Positions 24,712-33,171 of a DNA stretch of 35,070 nt are shown here, one piece after another. This stretch comes from a virus, in IMG/VR virus record IMGVR_UViG_3300021091_003400, positions 1-35,070 of that record; one strand, given 5' to 3'. A program made the translations under genes and the position numbers. The notes beneath the pieces are model-generated. The model had not been told where the DNA came from and searched no databases. It saw nothing but the letters and a program-made list of their open reading frames with translations. Numbering within the stretch: the stretch's first letter is position 1; every line of letters starts with the position of its first letter.

Positions 24712-25678
24712 AGATAAAAAAGTATTAATAACAGGTGGTGGTGGAATGATAGGAAGATCCTTAGTGAAATTGTTGTTAGAAAAGGAATGTAAAATTTTTA
24801 TTGCAGATTTAACAAAACCATCTGATTTACCTGAAAGTGTTGAACACTTACAAGTTGATTTAAGGTTTTTCGACAATTGTTTGGATATCTGTAAAGGAAT
24901 GGATTTTGTATTCCATTTGGCTGGTGTTAAAGGGTCACCAAAAATGTGTAAAGAACAACCTGTTGATTTCATGGTTCCCATGTTACAATTTAATACCAAT
25001 ATGATACAAGCAGCATATGAAGCGAATGTTGAATGGTTTTTATATACCAGTTCAGTCGGTGTATATGCTCCCGCTCAAATATTCAAAGAAGACACTGTTT
25101 GGGATACATTTCCGTCACCAAATGATAGGTATCCAGGTTGGGCAAAACGAATTGGAGAATTACAAATTGAAACATATAAAATTCAACATGGGTTTGATAG
25201 ATTTTCAATAGTAAGACCCGCTAATGTTTATGGTCCATATGATAATTTCAATCCTGAAAATGCAATGGTCGTACCATCTCTTATTAGAAAAGCTAATGAG
25301 AATGATGTGTTGGAAGTTATGGGAGATGGTTCAGCAATTAGAGATTTTATTTATTGTGATGATGTGGCAAGAGGAATGATAATGGCCGTTGAGAATAAAA
25401 TAACAGAACCAATTAATTTAGGTTCAGGTAATGGACGTTCAATAAGAGATTTAGTTGAATTAGTTTATCTTAATTCGAGTAGAAAAAATTTAGTTAAATT
25501 TTCAAATTCAAATAATAATAAGGGAGATGACATAAGGTTATTTGATACCACACGTGCAAAATCGTATGGTATTGAACCATTAGTATCATTAGAGGATGGT
25601 ATTAGATTAACCACAGAATGGTATTTGGAAAATAAAGAAATGTTGGATAAGAGATATAACCCATTTGTAAATCATTAA
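24701..25678 (+). CDS. NAD(P)-dependent epimerase/reductase, GDP-fucose synthase-like
   Basis: A 325-residue extended SDR. T-G-G-G-G-M-I-G (11-18) is the dinucleotide loop; T-S-S-V-G-V-Y (116-122) holds the catalytic Ser/Thr. R-P-A-N-V-Y-G-P-Y-D-N-F (about 172-183) and the following M-V-V-P-S-L-I match GDP-fucose synthase (Fcl/WcaG) and ColC. The expected Y-x3-K reads P145-G-W-A-K149, with the only nearby Tyr one residue earlier (Y144), so the catalytic tyrosine is shifted or replaced. It could start at ATG 24701 or 24704, and overlaps the ColD-like gene by 11 or 8 bases. It may carry out the C5-epimerisation/C4-reduction after 3-deoxygenation; this is inferred from gene order. Confidence 0.75.
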   Translation: MMFKDKKVLITGGGGMIGRSLVKLLLEKECKIFIADLTKPSDLPESVEHLQVDLRFFDNCLDICKGMDFVFHLAGVKGSPKMCKEQPVDFMVPMLQFNTNMIQAAYEANVEWFLYTSSVGVYAPAQIFKEDTVWDTFPSPNDRYPGWAKRIGELQIETYKIQHGFDRFSIVRPANVYGPYDNFNPENAMVVPSLIRKANENDVLEVMGDGSAIRDFIYCDDVARGMIMAVENKITEPINLGSGNGRSIRDLVELVYLNSSRKNLVKFSNSNNNKGDDIRLFDTTRAKSYGIEPLVSLEDGIRLTTEWYLENKEMLDKRYNPFVNH

Positions 25679-25679
25679 T

Positions 25680-26639
25680 ATGAGTAATTTTTTAAAAGGA
25701 AAAAGAGTAGTCGTAACCGGTGGTTCTGGATTTATTGGTACACATTTTCTAATGAAACTAGTTGAAACAGGTGCATATGTAAGAACACACATACATAAAA
25801 ATGATTTACAATATGAACACAATCATATTCAAATTTTAAGAGATATAGATTTGATGAAATTAGATGATTGTATCAAATTAACTTATGGTGCCGATTATGT
25901 TATTCATTGTGCTGGTGAAATAGCACATCCCTCATCGGTACCAACTGATGTACAAATATCATTAAAACAATTAAATTTAATTGGTAATGTTTTAGAAGCT
26001 TGTGCAAAAAATGGTGTTAAAAGATTTTTGGATTTAAACAGCTCAACCGGATATCCTGATATTAGAAGACCAATAACTGAAGATGAATATTGGGTTGATG
26101 AACCATATAAATCATATTACGGATATGGGTGGATGAGAAGGTATCGTGAAAAGTTAATGGAACATGTTTCTAAATTTTCAGGATTAGAAATCGCACTTGC
26201 AAGATGTACAGCAATATTCGGACCAAACGATAATTTTAATTTGAAAAATTGTCATGTCGTACCGGCGCTGATTAAAAGAGTATTAAGTGATGAAAATCCT
26301 TTTACCGCTTGGGGAAGTCCTGACGTTGTTAGAGATTTTTTGTATGTTAAAGATGTGGTAGATGGTGCATTGTTGATATTAGAAAAGGGGGAATCAATGA
26401 GACCATATAATTTAGGATATGGTGGTGGTATCACAATTGGTGAAATATTAGATACAATATTAAAAGTGACAGGTAAAAATCCCGAAATTAATTGGGACAA
26501 TTCAAAACCAACTACAATTCCCTTCAGAGCTGTTAATACAGACAGAATAAAAAATGAATTAGGGTTTGAACCTAAATATACTTTTGAACAAGGTATAAAA
26601 GAAACTCTAAAATGGTATAATGAATATGGTCAACTATAG
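25680..26639 (+). CDS. NAD(P)-dependent epimerase/reductase, second GDP-fucose synthase-like
   Basis: A 319-residue extended SDR and paralogue of the previous gene. V-T-G-G-S-G-F-I-G (12-20) binds the dinucleotide; L-N-S-S-T-G-Y (119-125) is the Ser/Thr strand. The catalytic pair reads Y149-G-W-M-R153, keeping Tyr but with Arg instead of Lys. I-F-G-P-N-D-N-F (about 195-202) and H-V-V-P-A-L-I-K are again Fcl-like. The pair of paralogues could do successive epimerisation and reduction, or act as a heterodimer; both ideas are inference. It overlaps the next gene by 20 bases. Confidence 0.73.
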   Translation: MSNFLKGKRVVVTGGSGFIGTHFLMKLVETGAYVRTHIHKNDLQYEHNHIQILRDIDLMKLDDCIKLTYGADYVIHCAGEIAHPSSVPTDVQISLKQLNLIGNVLEACAKNGVKRFLDLNSSTGYPDIRRPITEDEYWVDEPYKSYYGYGWMRRYREKLMEHVSKFSGLEIALARCTAIFGPNDNFNLKNCHVVPALIKRVLSDENPFTAWGSPDVVRDFLYVKDVVDGALLILEKGESMRPYNLGYGGGITIGEILDTILKVTGKNPEINWDNSKPTTIPFRAVNTDRIKNELGFEPKYTFEQGIKETLKWYNEYGQL

Positions 26640-27786
26640 ATTTTACAAAAACGTACTTTTAATAAATCCGCCAGACCCTACACAAAATCTTAAGGATGTG
26701 TCTGACCTCATTGAAGAAATCAAACCAAGTGGTCATATAATTATTTGGCAACCTTGGGAGGCATTCGATGAAAGATTCTTGGATTATTTAGAGTATAATT
26801 ATAAAGATAACAAAAAACATCTTGAAAAATACCAATATTTCGAAAATACATTAGTAAAAAATAATATACAATGTTATCTTTTAGTTGGATGTGATTATAG
26901 TGAAGCCTATTCAAATATTAACACCAATCCCATAAAAAATTTTGAAGTCATTTTTTGGCCCACCGCTTTGTTGCATTATACTTTTTATGGGATGACATCT
27001 TTTTATAAAAAAGAACCCGCACAATTATTCGACCCTCAAAAGGTAATTAAAAAACTTTATTTGAATTTGAACAACCACGATAGGAATCATCGATGTATGT
27101 TGATGGATTATCTTTGTAAATATGGATTGTTTGATTATGGGATAAACACGTGGAATTACCCAGACGCTCCATGGAATTTTGAATATTTTACTCCGAGAAA
27201 ATTAACCTTTGAAATTGATAAAGATGAAAGGCAGACTCATCAGGTTTTTTCTTCAGAATTACTCAATGCTGGAAATCTGATTGATATCGTGAGTGAGACT
27301 GCCCCCGGTTGTACGGTGAGTCGTGGAGGGGAAAACACAGAATATATGTTTCATACTGAAAAAACTTTCAGAAGTATTTTATTTGGAAATCCCTTTTTAG
27401 TTTTAGGTAATCGAAATCAAAATGACAATCTGAGAAAATATGGTATAGGATTGTATAGTAAAATATTCAATTATGATTTTGATGATAGTGACTCTATAAA
27501 ATTAAGATGCTTAGGAATAATAGATAATTTGTTTGGCATCAAAGATAAAAATTACAACGAAATTAGAGACCACATTCTCGGGGTCGCTGAAGCAAATATT
27601 TACACAGCGACTAGAATTGTTTATTATGATAAATATATACCAAGTATATTAAAATCTTTAGTTGGTGAAAACCGAGAAGAATATAAAATTTTACTTCGTG
27701 ATTTCGATGCTAACTATGCTGAATCTTTCGGGTTACCGAATAATTGGAGTTTAACTGAAAAAATGTTCAAAGAAATATATCAATGA
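26620..27786 (+). CDS. N-x5-HR / TEK family protein, possible GT10-like glycosyltransferase
   Basis: A 388-residue protein. Signatures are N151-x5-H157-R158, D-I-V-S-E-T (222-227), F-H-T-E-K-T-F-R (244-251) and N-P-F-L-V-L-G-N (257-264). I-F-W-P-T-A-L-L-H-Y-T (111-121) groups it with the gene at 18344. I-I-I-W-Q-P-W-E (40-47) near the N-terminus has no counterpart in the other members that I can see. The start could be the first ATG or the one six bases on. It sits between the sugar reductases and GDP-mannose 4,6-dehydratase, which fits a transferase using a GDP-sugar, though this is inferred. Confidence 0.6.
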   Translation: MNMVNYRFYKNVLLINPPDPTQNLKDVSDLIEEIKPSGHIIIWQPWEAFDERFLDYLEYNYKDNKKHLEKYQYFENTLVKNNIQCYLLVGCDYSEAYSNINTNPIKNFEVIFWPTALLHYTFYGMTSFYKKEPAQLFDPQKVIKKLYLNLNNHDRNHRCMLMDYLCKYGLFDYGINTWNYPDAPWNFEYFTPRKLTFEIDKDERQTHQVFSSELLNAGNLIDIVSETAPGCTVSRGGENTEYMFHTEKTFRSILFGNPFLVLGNRNQNDNLRKYGIGLYSKIFNYDFDDSDSIKLRCLGIIDNLFGIKDKNYNEIRDHILGVAEANIYTATRIVYYDKYIPSILKSLVGENREEYKILLRDFDANYAESFGLPNNWSLTEKMFKEIYQ

Positions 27787-28790
27787 ATGTATTAATTACA
27801 GGTGTTTTAGGAATGGTTGGTTCACATATGTTGGATTTTCTTTTAGAAAAACCAAACATAAAAATTTATGGATTCTGTAGATGGAATGAATCTATGGACA
27901 ACATTGAACATTTGACCGAAGTGATAAATAAAAAAGACAGAGTCGAACTAATTTATGGGGATTTAAATGATTACGCATCAATACAATGTGCAATAGAAAA
28001 ATCAAAACCTAATTATGTTTTTCACTTAGGAGCACAATCCTACCCTCAAACAAGTTTTGATTCACCAATTGAAACATTACAGACAAATATTATTGGGACT
28101 ACTAATCTTTTGGAAGCAATTAGAAAATCGGAATATAAAGATGCTTTAATACATGTTTGTGCATCAAGTGAAATTTTTGGTAGAGTACCTGAACACAAAT
28201 TACCGATTGATGAGGAATGTAGTATACATCCCGCTTCACCTTATGCAATATCTAAGGTTGGTACTGATCTTATTGGTAGATATTACGCCGAAGCTTATAG
28301 TATGAAAATCATGACTACAAGAATGTTCACTCACACAGGACCAAGAAGAGGAGATGTTTTTCACGAATCGACTTTTGCAAAACAAATTGCAATGATTGAA
28401 TCGGGACTACAAGAACCAAAAATATTGGTAGGTAATCTTAATTCACTTAGAACATATGCGGATGTCAGAGACGCTGTTAGGGCATATTGGTTGCTATTAA
28501 CAATAAACCCAATATCGGGTGAATACTACAACATCGGAGGTAATTTTACCTGTAGTGTTGGTGAAACATTAGAATATCTTTTATCAAAATCTAAAGTGTC
28601 AAATATTGAAGTGGTATTAGATATGAATAGATTTAGACCAATTGATGCTAACCTACAGATACCTAACACAACAAAATTTAAAAACCATACGGGATGGGAA
28701 CCAGAAATACCTTATAATAAAACAATGGAAGACCTATTGGATTATTGGAGATTAAGAATAAATAACGGTCGTAAATTTTTAAACAGATAA
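27783..28790 (+). CDS. gmd: GDP-mannose 4,6-dehydratase
   Basis: A 335-residue extended SDR that converts GDP-mannose to GDP-4-keto-6-deoxymannose, the shared precursor of fucose, colitose, rhamnose and perosamine. I-T-G-V-L-G-M-V-G-S-H (5-15) binds NADP. A-S-S-E-I-F-G (127-133) carries the conserved Ser-Glu. S-P-Y-A-I-S-K (152-158) gives the catalytic Y154 and K158. R-M-F-T-H-T-G-P-R-R-G (about 180-190) with S-T-F-A-K-Q-I-A is typical of this enzyme. R-T-Y-A-D-V-R-D-A-V-R-A-Y-W further supports it. It probably feeds the ColD-like and GDP-fucose-synthase-like enzymes encoded just upstream. ATGA overlap with the previous gene. Confidence 0.85.
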   Translation: MNVLITGVLGMVGSHMLDFLLEKPNIKIYGFCRWNESMDNIEHLTEVINKKDRVELIYGDLNDYASIQCAIEKSKPNYVFHLGAQSYPQTSFDSPIETLQTNIIGTTNLLEAIRKSEYKDALIHVCASSEIFGRVPEHKLPIDEECSIHPASPYAISKVGTDLIGRYYAEAYSMKIMTTRMFTHTGPRRGDVFHESTFAKQIAMIESGLQEPKILVGNLNSLRTYADVRDAVRAYWLLLTINPISGEYYNIGGNFTCSVGETLEYLLSKSKVSNIEVVLDMNRFRPIDANLQIPNTTKFKNHTGWEPEIPYNKTMEDLLDYWRLRINNGRKFLNR

Positions 28791-28794
28791 AATA

Positions 28795-29205
28795 ATGTCA
28801 GAACGTAAGTACTTACCAACATTAGCAGAATTAATTGACAGAATGAGTATTTCTCAATTAAAAGAACAGTTCATACCTGAACATAAAGAGGAGTATGCTC
28901 AAGAAATTAGAGATATTAAACATGATATTGATTTAATATTAAAAAATAGTGATGAATTAATAATGGCCGAGACGATAAGGGCAATTGTTGTATTAGCTCA
29001 AACCAATTTACATATTTGGCATAATGAATCCAACTATAGAAAATACGGTAAAACAGAAGATACTAACTTAGAATTAACACACGGTCTAAATGGTGTCAGA
29101 AACGCCGCCAAAAATAAAATTCAAGAAATTGTTGGGGGTAGAAAAGACTATAAAACAGATTGTCTTGCCTCCGAATTTAAAGATTGGGGAATTAGTTGGG
29201 AATAA
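28795..29205 (+). CDS. Conserved-looking hypothetical protein, 136 aa
   Basis: A 136-residue soluble, mainly helical protein. [17 protein letters not shown] (7-23) resembles the 'LIDRLSI..LK' segment of DUF4254-like proteins in glycosyltransferase clusters, and similar sequences occur in marine phages as far as I recall. [11 protein letters not shown] (72-82) looks like a conserved polar site. No catalytic motif can be named. It separates GDP-mannose 4,6-dehydratase from the 2-oxoglutarate oxygenase with gaps of only 4 and 7 bases, so it belongs to the same transcription unit. I do not assign a function. Confidence 0.55.
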   Translation: MSERKYLPTLAELIDRMSISQLKEQFIPEHKEEYAQEIRDIKHDIDLILKNSDELIMAETIRAIVVLAQTNLHIWHNESNYRKYGKTEDTNLELTHGLNGVRNAAKNKIQEIVGGRKDYKTDCLASEFKDWGISWE

Positions 29206-29212
29206 AAAATTT

Positions 29213-29821
29213 ATGAATAACATTAAAACAGAGCTTGTTGAATTAGGATACTCGATTATTGATGATTTTCTTCAATTAGAAGATGCAATTAAATTGAATA
29301 AATTGTTTGTCGACAATAATAGTTGGGAAAAAAGTATTCAAAAAAGAGAGGAACACTATTCACATGTTTTTAAATCAAATTCACCATATCTACCAAAAAA
29401 TGGAGAAATTTATACATCAAGTTTTAGTAGGTCACAAGAACTAGAGTCAAATGATGAAATATTAAAATTATTCAATAATAATTTTATTAACCTATTAAAA
29501 AATGTGTCTCCATTTGAGTTAAATGATTTTGATATTAGATGTTATAAATTAGATGAGGGTGATCATTATAGGACTCATATGGATGATTATGCTGGTAAAA
29601 TAAATGCTATTTATTATGTTAACAAAGATTGGGTTTGGGATTGGGGTGGAATGTTAAACATATGTTCTGATGTTGATTACGAGTTTAATAAACAAATTTT
29701 TCCGAGATTCAATAGAGTGGTGTTATTGAACAATCAGGTTTTTAGACAACCGCATTTTGTAAGTACTGTTCAACCATACGCAAATAATCCAAGATTCAGT
29801 ATTGTGTCATTTAATAAATAA
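29213..29821 (+). CDS. Fe(II)/2-oxoglutarate oxygenase, prolyl-4-hydroxylase-like
   Basis: From ATG 29213 the protein has 202 residues. Y-R-T-H-M-D-D (119-125) provides H122-x-D124, Q-P-H-F-V (179-183) provides H181 and P-R-F-S-I-V-S-F (193-200) provides R194: the iron triad and 2-oxoglutarate ligand of the 2OG-Fe(II)_Oxy_3 group. [11 protein letters not shown] (130-140) and W-G-G-M-L-N-I (144-150) are the usual strands between. An upstream ATG in the same frame (29090) lies deep inside the previous gene and would add residues without family support, so 29213 is preferred. It likely hydroxylates a sugar, lipid or peptide side chain; the substrate is unknown. Confidence 0.75.
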   Translation: MNNIKTELVELGYSIIDDFLQLEDAIKLNKLFVDNNSWEKSIQKREEHYSHVFKSNSPYLPKNGEIYTSSFSRSQELESNDEILKLFNNNFINLLKNVSPFELNDFDIRCYKLDEGDHYRTHMDDYAGKINAIYYVNKDWVWDWGGMLNICSDVDYEFNKQIFPRFNRVVLLNNQVFRQPHFVSTVQPYANNPRFSIVSFNK

Positions 29822-29822
29822 T

Positions 29823-30377
29823 ATGAGTTATAAAGATAAAAAATGGGATGAATGGAATGTTTCTTATTTGAAAACATTCGGATGTGAAGTACCAATCTTT
29901 ACACCATCAATTTATAGAGAATATCGAGGAGAAATATTTTCAACTTTTCATTCACAAAAACATCCTGTTTTATTTAATATTCATTATGACATAAATGAAA
30001 TTAATTTTCATACTAAGTTTTCAAAATCCCACAAGGGTGTTTTGAGGGGTTTACATTATGACAAGAAGAGTTGGAAATTAATACAAGCAATCCAAGGTGA
30101 AATTTATTTAGTGGTTTTAGATGTTAGAAATGGTTCGAGCACATTTGGTAAATGGGAATCTTACTTACTTTCTGAAAAAACAAGAGACCAGGTTTTAATA
30201 CCACCAGGTTTTGCAAACGGACATTATGCAGTTACTGATTGTATGTTTTATTACAATTATTTTTATAATGGTGAATATGTTGACGAAAATCAACAAGGAG
30301 TAATTAAATGGGATGATAATAATTTTAATATCGAATGGCCAACAAATAATCCAATATTACAAAAAAGAGATAAATGA
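29823..30377 (+). CDS. dTDP-4-dehydrorhamnose 3,5-epimerase-like (RmlC/StrM-type) protein
   Basis: A 184-residue cupin-fold protein from ATG 29823; an in-frame ATG 21 bases earlier lies inside the previous gene. K-G-V-L-R-G-L-H-Y-D (71-80) is the RmlC R-G-L-H-[FY] motif with catalytic H78. I-Q-G-E-I-Y-L-V-V-L-D-V-R (90-102), I-P-P-G-F-A-N-G (126-133) and I-K-W-D-D-N-N-F-N-I-E-W-P (161-173) match the rest of the barrel. RmlC enzymes epimerise C3 and C5 of 4-keto-6-deoxy sugars. No RmlA, RmlB or RmlD is seen here, and the nearby 4,6-dehydratase uses GDP-mannose, so the substrate may be GDP-linked. Confidence 0.78.
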   Translation: MSYKDKKWDEWNVSYLKTFGCEVPIFTPSIYREYRGEIFSTFHSQKHPVLFNIHYDINEINFHTKFSKSHKGVLRGLHYDKKSWKLIQAIQGEIYLVVLDVRNGSSTFGKWESYLLSEKTRDQVLIPPGFANGHYAVTDCMFYYNYFYNGEYVDENQQGVIKWDDNNFNIEWPTNNPILQKRDK

Positions 30378-31003
30378 TTAAAAATTTAGAACAATATCCG
30401 ATTGTTAATAAACCTCTATGGGACACATACGGATTAATTGGTTTTGAGAAAAAAATCGCCGACCATTGGGAGTCAGGTAGGATAAGAGGACCTGTTCATT
30501 TAAGTGGAGGAAATGAAAAACACCTTATTGAAATATTCAAAAGAGTGAAAAAAACAGATTGGGTTTTCTCAACTTGGAGATCTCACTATCATGCTCTATT
30601 AAAAGGTGTACCCTCTGAATGGTTAGAACAAGAAATAGTAGAAGGTAGGTCAATAACAATAATCAATCAAGAAGAAAAATTTTATAGTTCGGCAATAGTG
30701 GGTGGTATTATTCCAATAGCAACAGGAGTTGCGATGATTAATAAAAGAGAAAATAAAGACAATATCGTATGGTGTTTTGTTGGTGACATGACATTTGAAA
30801 CCGGTACATTTATGGAAAACTATAAGTACGTAAAGAATTTTAATTTACCAGTTAGATTTGTAGTTGAAGACAACGGCGTATCAACGAATACACCAACAAT
30901 AGAAACATGGAATAAAAAATCGGATATACCTAATGATGTTGTTTATTATGAATACAATAAACAATGGCCACATTATGGTACAGGAAAATTTGTGGTATTT
31001 TAA
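30374..31003 (+). CDS. Thiamine-diphosphate enzyme, E1-alpha-like subunit (short)
   Basis: A 209-residue protein similar to the ThDP-binding (PP) subunit of 2-oxoacid dehydrogenase E1 enzymes, which are usually above 300 residues. V-H-L-S-G-G-N-E (41-48), F-S-T-W-R-S-H-Y-H (65-73) and S-A-I-V-G-G-I-I-P-I-A-T-G-V-A (106-120) follow the family order. V-G-D-M (136-139) to N167 forms the G-D-x...N motif that binds Mg and diphosphate; the usual G-D-G is G-D-M. The gene at 33168 encodes the matching pyrimidine-binding half. The pair may transfer a two-carbon or acyl unit to a keto-sugar; that reaction is inferred from context only. Confidence 0.72.
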   Translation: MIKNLEQYPIVNKPLWDTYGLIGFEKKIADHWESGRIRGPVHLSGGNEKHLIEIFKRVKKTDWVFSTWRSHYHALLKGVPSEWLEQEIVEGRSITIINQEEKFYSSAIVGGIIPIATGVAMINKRENKDNIVWCFVGDMTFETGTFMENYKYVKNFNLPVRFVVEDNGVSTNTPTIETWNKKSDIPNDVVYYEYNKQWPHYGTGKFVVF

Positions 31004-31004
31004 A

Positions 31005-31991
31005 ATGAAAAAAATAGTTGTCTTAGGTGGTGGAGGATTTATTGGTGGACATCTTTCAAAACGATTAAAAGATGAAGGTCACTATGTGCGTTCGGTTGAC
31101 ATAAAAAGACACGAATATTTCCAAGAAAAAGAATTATGTAATGAGTTTTTCTTGGGTGATTTACGTGAACCAAATTTTGTTAAAAGAGTATTGTTCTCAC
31201 CGGATGATAACGATTCATTTGACGAGGTCTATCAAATGGCTGCTGATATGGGTGGTGCTGGGTATATCAACACAGGAGAAAATGATGCAGAAGTTGTTCA
31301 TAACTCTATGTTGATAAATCTGAATGTTTTGAATATAGGTGCTAAGCTAAAAGTAAAAAAATTTTTCTTTTCTTCCTCTGCTTGTGTATACAATGAACAT
31401 AATCAATTGAATCCTGATGCACCTGTTTGCGAAGAATCGTCAGCGTACCCCGCGAATCCAGATAGTGAATATGGTTGGGAAAAATTATTTAGTGAAAGAT
31501 TATATACAACTTTTAAAAGAAACTATGGTGTGGATGTTAGGATAGGAAGATTTCATAATGTATTTGGACCAAATGGAACATATGATGGTGGAAAAGAAAA
31601 GGCACCTGCGGCAATTTGTAGAAAAGTATCCAAATGTGAAAATGGTGGTATCATAGAAATATGGGGGGACGGTAAACAAACTCGGTCATTTCTATATATT
31701 GATGAATGTTTGGACGGCGTTTTAAAACTAATGGAGTCAGATTATGATAAACCAATTAACATTGGTAGCGAAGAAATGATTTCCATAAACGACATGACAA
31801 AATTAATTATCAATATAAGTGGTAAAGACATCTCAATTAAGAATGTAAATGGACCACAAGGTGTTAGAGGTAGGAATAGTGATAATAGATTAATTGAAAA
31901 GGTTTTAAATTGGAAACCAAACAAACCATTAAATGAGGGATTAATAAAAACATATCAATGGATAAACAAAGAAATAAATGAGAAAATTTAA
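31005..31991 (+). CDS. GDP-mannose 3,5-epimerase (plant GME-like)
   Basis: A 328-residue SDR from ATG 31005, two bases past the previous stop; an earlier in-frame ATG (30933) lies inside that gene. G-G-G-G-F-I-G-G-H (8-16) binds NAD. A-A-D-M-G-G-A-G-Y-I (79-88), S-S-A-C-V-Y (124-129), Y156-G-W-E-K160, R-I-G-R-F-H-N-V-F-G-P (179-189), K-E-K-A-P-A-A-I-C-R-K (197-207) and G-V-R-G-R-N-S-D-N (286-294) follow plant GDP-mannose 3,5-epimerase closely. That enzyme's catalytic Cys, Lys, Tyr and Lys correspond to C127, K199, Y156 and K160. The product would be GDP-L-galactose or GDP-L-gulose. A related epimerase of changed specificity is possible. Confidence 0.82.
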   Translation: MKKIVVLGGGGFIGGHLSKRLKDEGHYVRSVDIKRHEYFQEKELCNEFFLGDLREPNFVKRVLFSPDDNDSFDEVYQMAADMGGAGYINTGENDAEVVHNSMLINLNVLNIGAKLKVKKFFFSSSACVYNEHNQLNPDAPVCEESSAYPANPDSEYGWEKLFSERLYTTFKRNYGVDVRIGRFHNVFGPNGTYDGGKEKAPAAICRKVSKCENGGIIEIWGDGKQTRSFLYIDECLDGVLKLMESDYDKPINIGSEEMISINDMTKLIINISGKDISIKNVNGPQGVRGRNSDNRLIEKVLNWKPNKPLNEGLIKTYQWINKEINEKI

Positions 31992-33171
31992 TGTTTTATA
32001 CGATAGTTCTGTTGAGGGTAATAAAGACTTAATTGTAAATACGATGTATGGTTACAAGATTGAGGAAATCGAGTTTATTGATATCAATGATATTGTAATA
32101 AATGAGTCTGAAAAATATTATTCAATTCTTGTAACCGGTTTTTATATTGAACCTTATTTTTTAAATTATAAATCGTTACCAATACCACATAAGACAAAAA
32201 ACCTTATGAGAAAACATAAAAATGTTTTTTCGGTTTTTTTGTCTGAACATGAATCTGATAATGATAGAGTGATAATTTGTTTAGAAGAGCAATCAAAAAA
32301 TGAAAATTTAAATACCGAACAAATTATTTTAATAAATGGAAATGAAATTATTGATGGGTTGGTGTCAGAATCAAATAGTAAAATAAAGGTACACACATCA
32401 AATAGATTACCATTGGTTGCGGTGGAAGGTATGAACACATTTAAGTATAATTTTGAAGAAAATAGAAAAAATACTTTTATGTGTTTTAATAGAATGAATA
32501 AATGTCACAGACTTGCTTTATTGGTATTATTAAGGAATGAAGGTATTTTAGATGAAATTGATTGGTCACTACTTAGAGGTAATGAAATAAAAGAAAGATA
32601 CATCAATTTAGATGGTTCATATTCTTATATCTTATTCTTAGATGTATTAGATAAAGATGATATAAAAAAATATAAAGAACATATTGATTATTTGGTAAAT
32701 TATGGTATTAAAAATAGTATAAATGAAACCGATTACAAAATAGACGAGCCTCCGTATTTTATTGATTTTTATAAATCTTATGAAATGAATCCATATAAAC
32801 ATTCGTATGTAAATTTAGTTACCGAAACAAGTTATCATAGTGAGAAAGTAATTCATATAACAGAAAAATCTTTAATTCCATTTTATTATTCTCAAATAGG
32901 ATTAATATTAGGTAGTTGTGGTCATAATGAAAGATTCAAAGAAAAATATCAATTAGATATGTTTGAGGATATTATCGATTATTCATTTGATAAAGAAAAA
33001 GACAATAGAGAAAGGTTATTTTTATATTTTGAGCAAGTCAAAAAACTTAAACAAATTGACTTTAAAAAATATTTCTCAGAAAATAAGAAAAGATTTGAAT
33101 CGAATATGAAAAGAATAAAAAATATCGTAAACGATAAAAAAGATTATAATTTTTTTAAAAGTTTAATATGA
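31978..33171 (+). CDS. N-x5-HR / TEK family protein, possible GT10-like glycosyltransferase
   Basis: A 397-residue protein. Signatures are N171-x5-H177-R178, N-L-V-T-E-T (279-284) and H-I-T-E-K-S-L-I-P (293-301). F-L-S-E-H-E-S-D (87-94) and L-A-L-L-V-L-L (179-185) place it in the subgroup of the gene at 19378. The residues after T-E-K are the most divergent of the six: I-G-L-I-L-G instead of P-F-h-h-h-G. It separates the two halves of the thiamine-diphosphate enzyme together with the epimerase. A 14-base overlap upstream and ATGA downstream keep it in the same unit. Transferase role inferred. Confidence 0.58.
   Translation: MRKFNVLYDSSVEGNKDLIVNTMYGYKIEEIEFIDINDIVINESEKYYSILVTGFYIEPYFLNYKSLPIPHKTKNLMRKHKNVFSVFLSEHESDNDRVIICLEEQSKNENLNTEQIILINGNEIIDGLVSESNSKIKVHTSNRLPLVAVEGMNTFKYNFEENRKNTFMCFNRMNKCHRLALLVLLRNEGILDEIDWSLLRGNEIKERYINLDGSYSYILFLDVLDKDDIKKYKEHIDYLVNYGIKNSINETDYKIDEPPYFIDFYKSYEMNPYKHSYVNLVTETSYHSEKVIHITEKSLIPFYYSQIGLILGSCGHNERFKEKYQLDMFEDIIDYSFDKEKDNRERLFLYFEQVKKLKQIDFKKYFSENKKRFESNMKRIKNIVNDKKDYNFFKSLI

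Noticed and set aside
24697-24999. Antisense open frame of 100 codons
   Set aside because: It lies opposite the start of a clear SDR gene; its residues show no family motif, and the + strand has the G-x-x-G-x-x-G loop there.
29090-29212. Longer start for the 2-oxoglutarate oxygenase
   Set aside because: It would overlap the previous gene by over 110 bases and add residues with no family match; ATG 29213 fits the spacing of the other genes.
30933-31004. Longer start for the GDP-mannose 3,5-epimerase
   Set aside because: The extra 24 residues are a shifted reading of the previous gene; M-K-K-I-V-V-L-G at 31005 is the normal SDR start.
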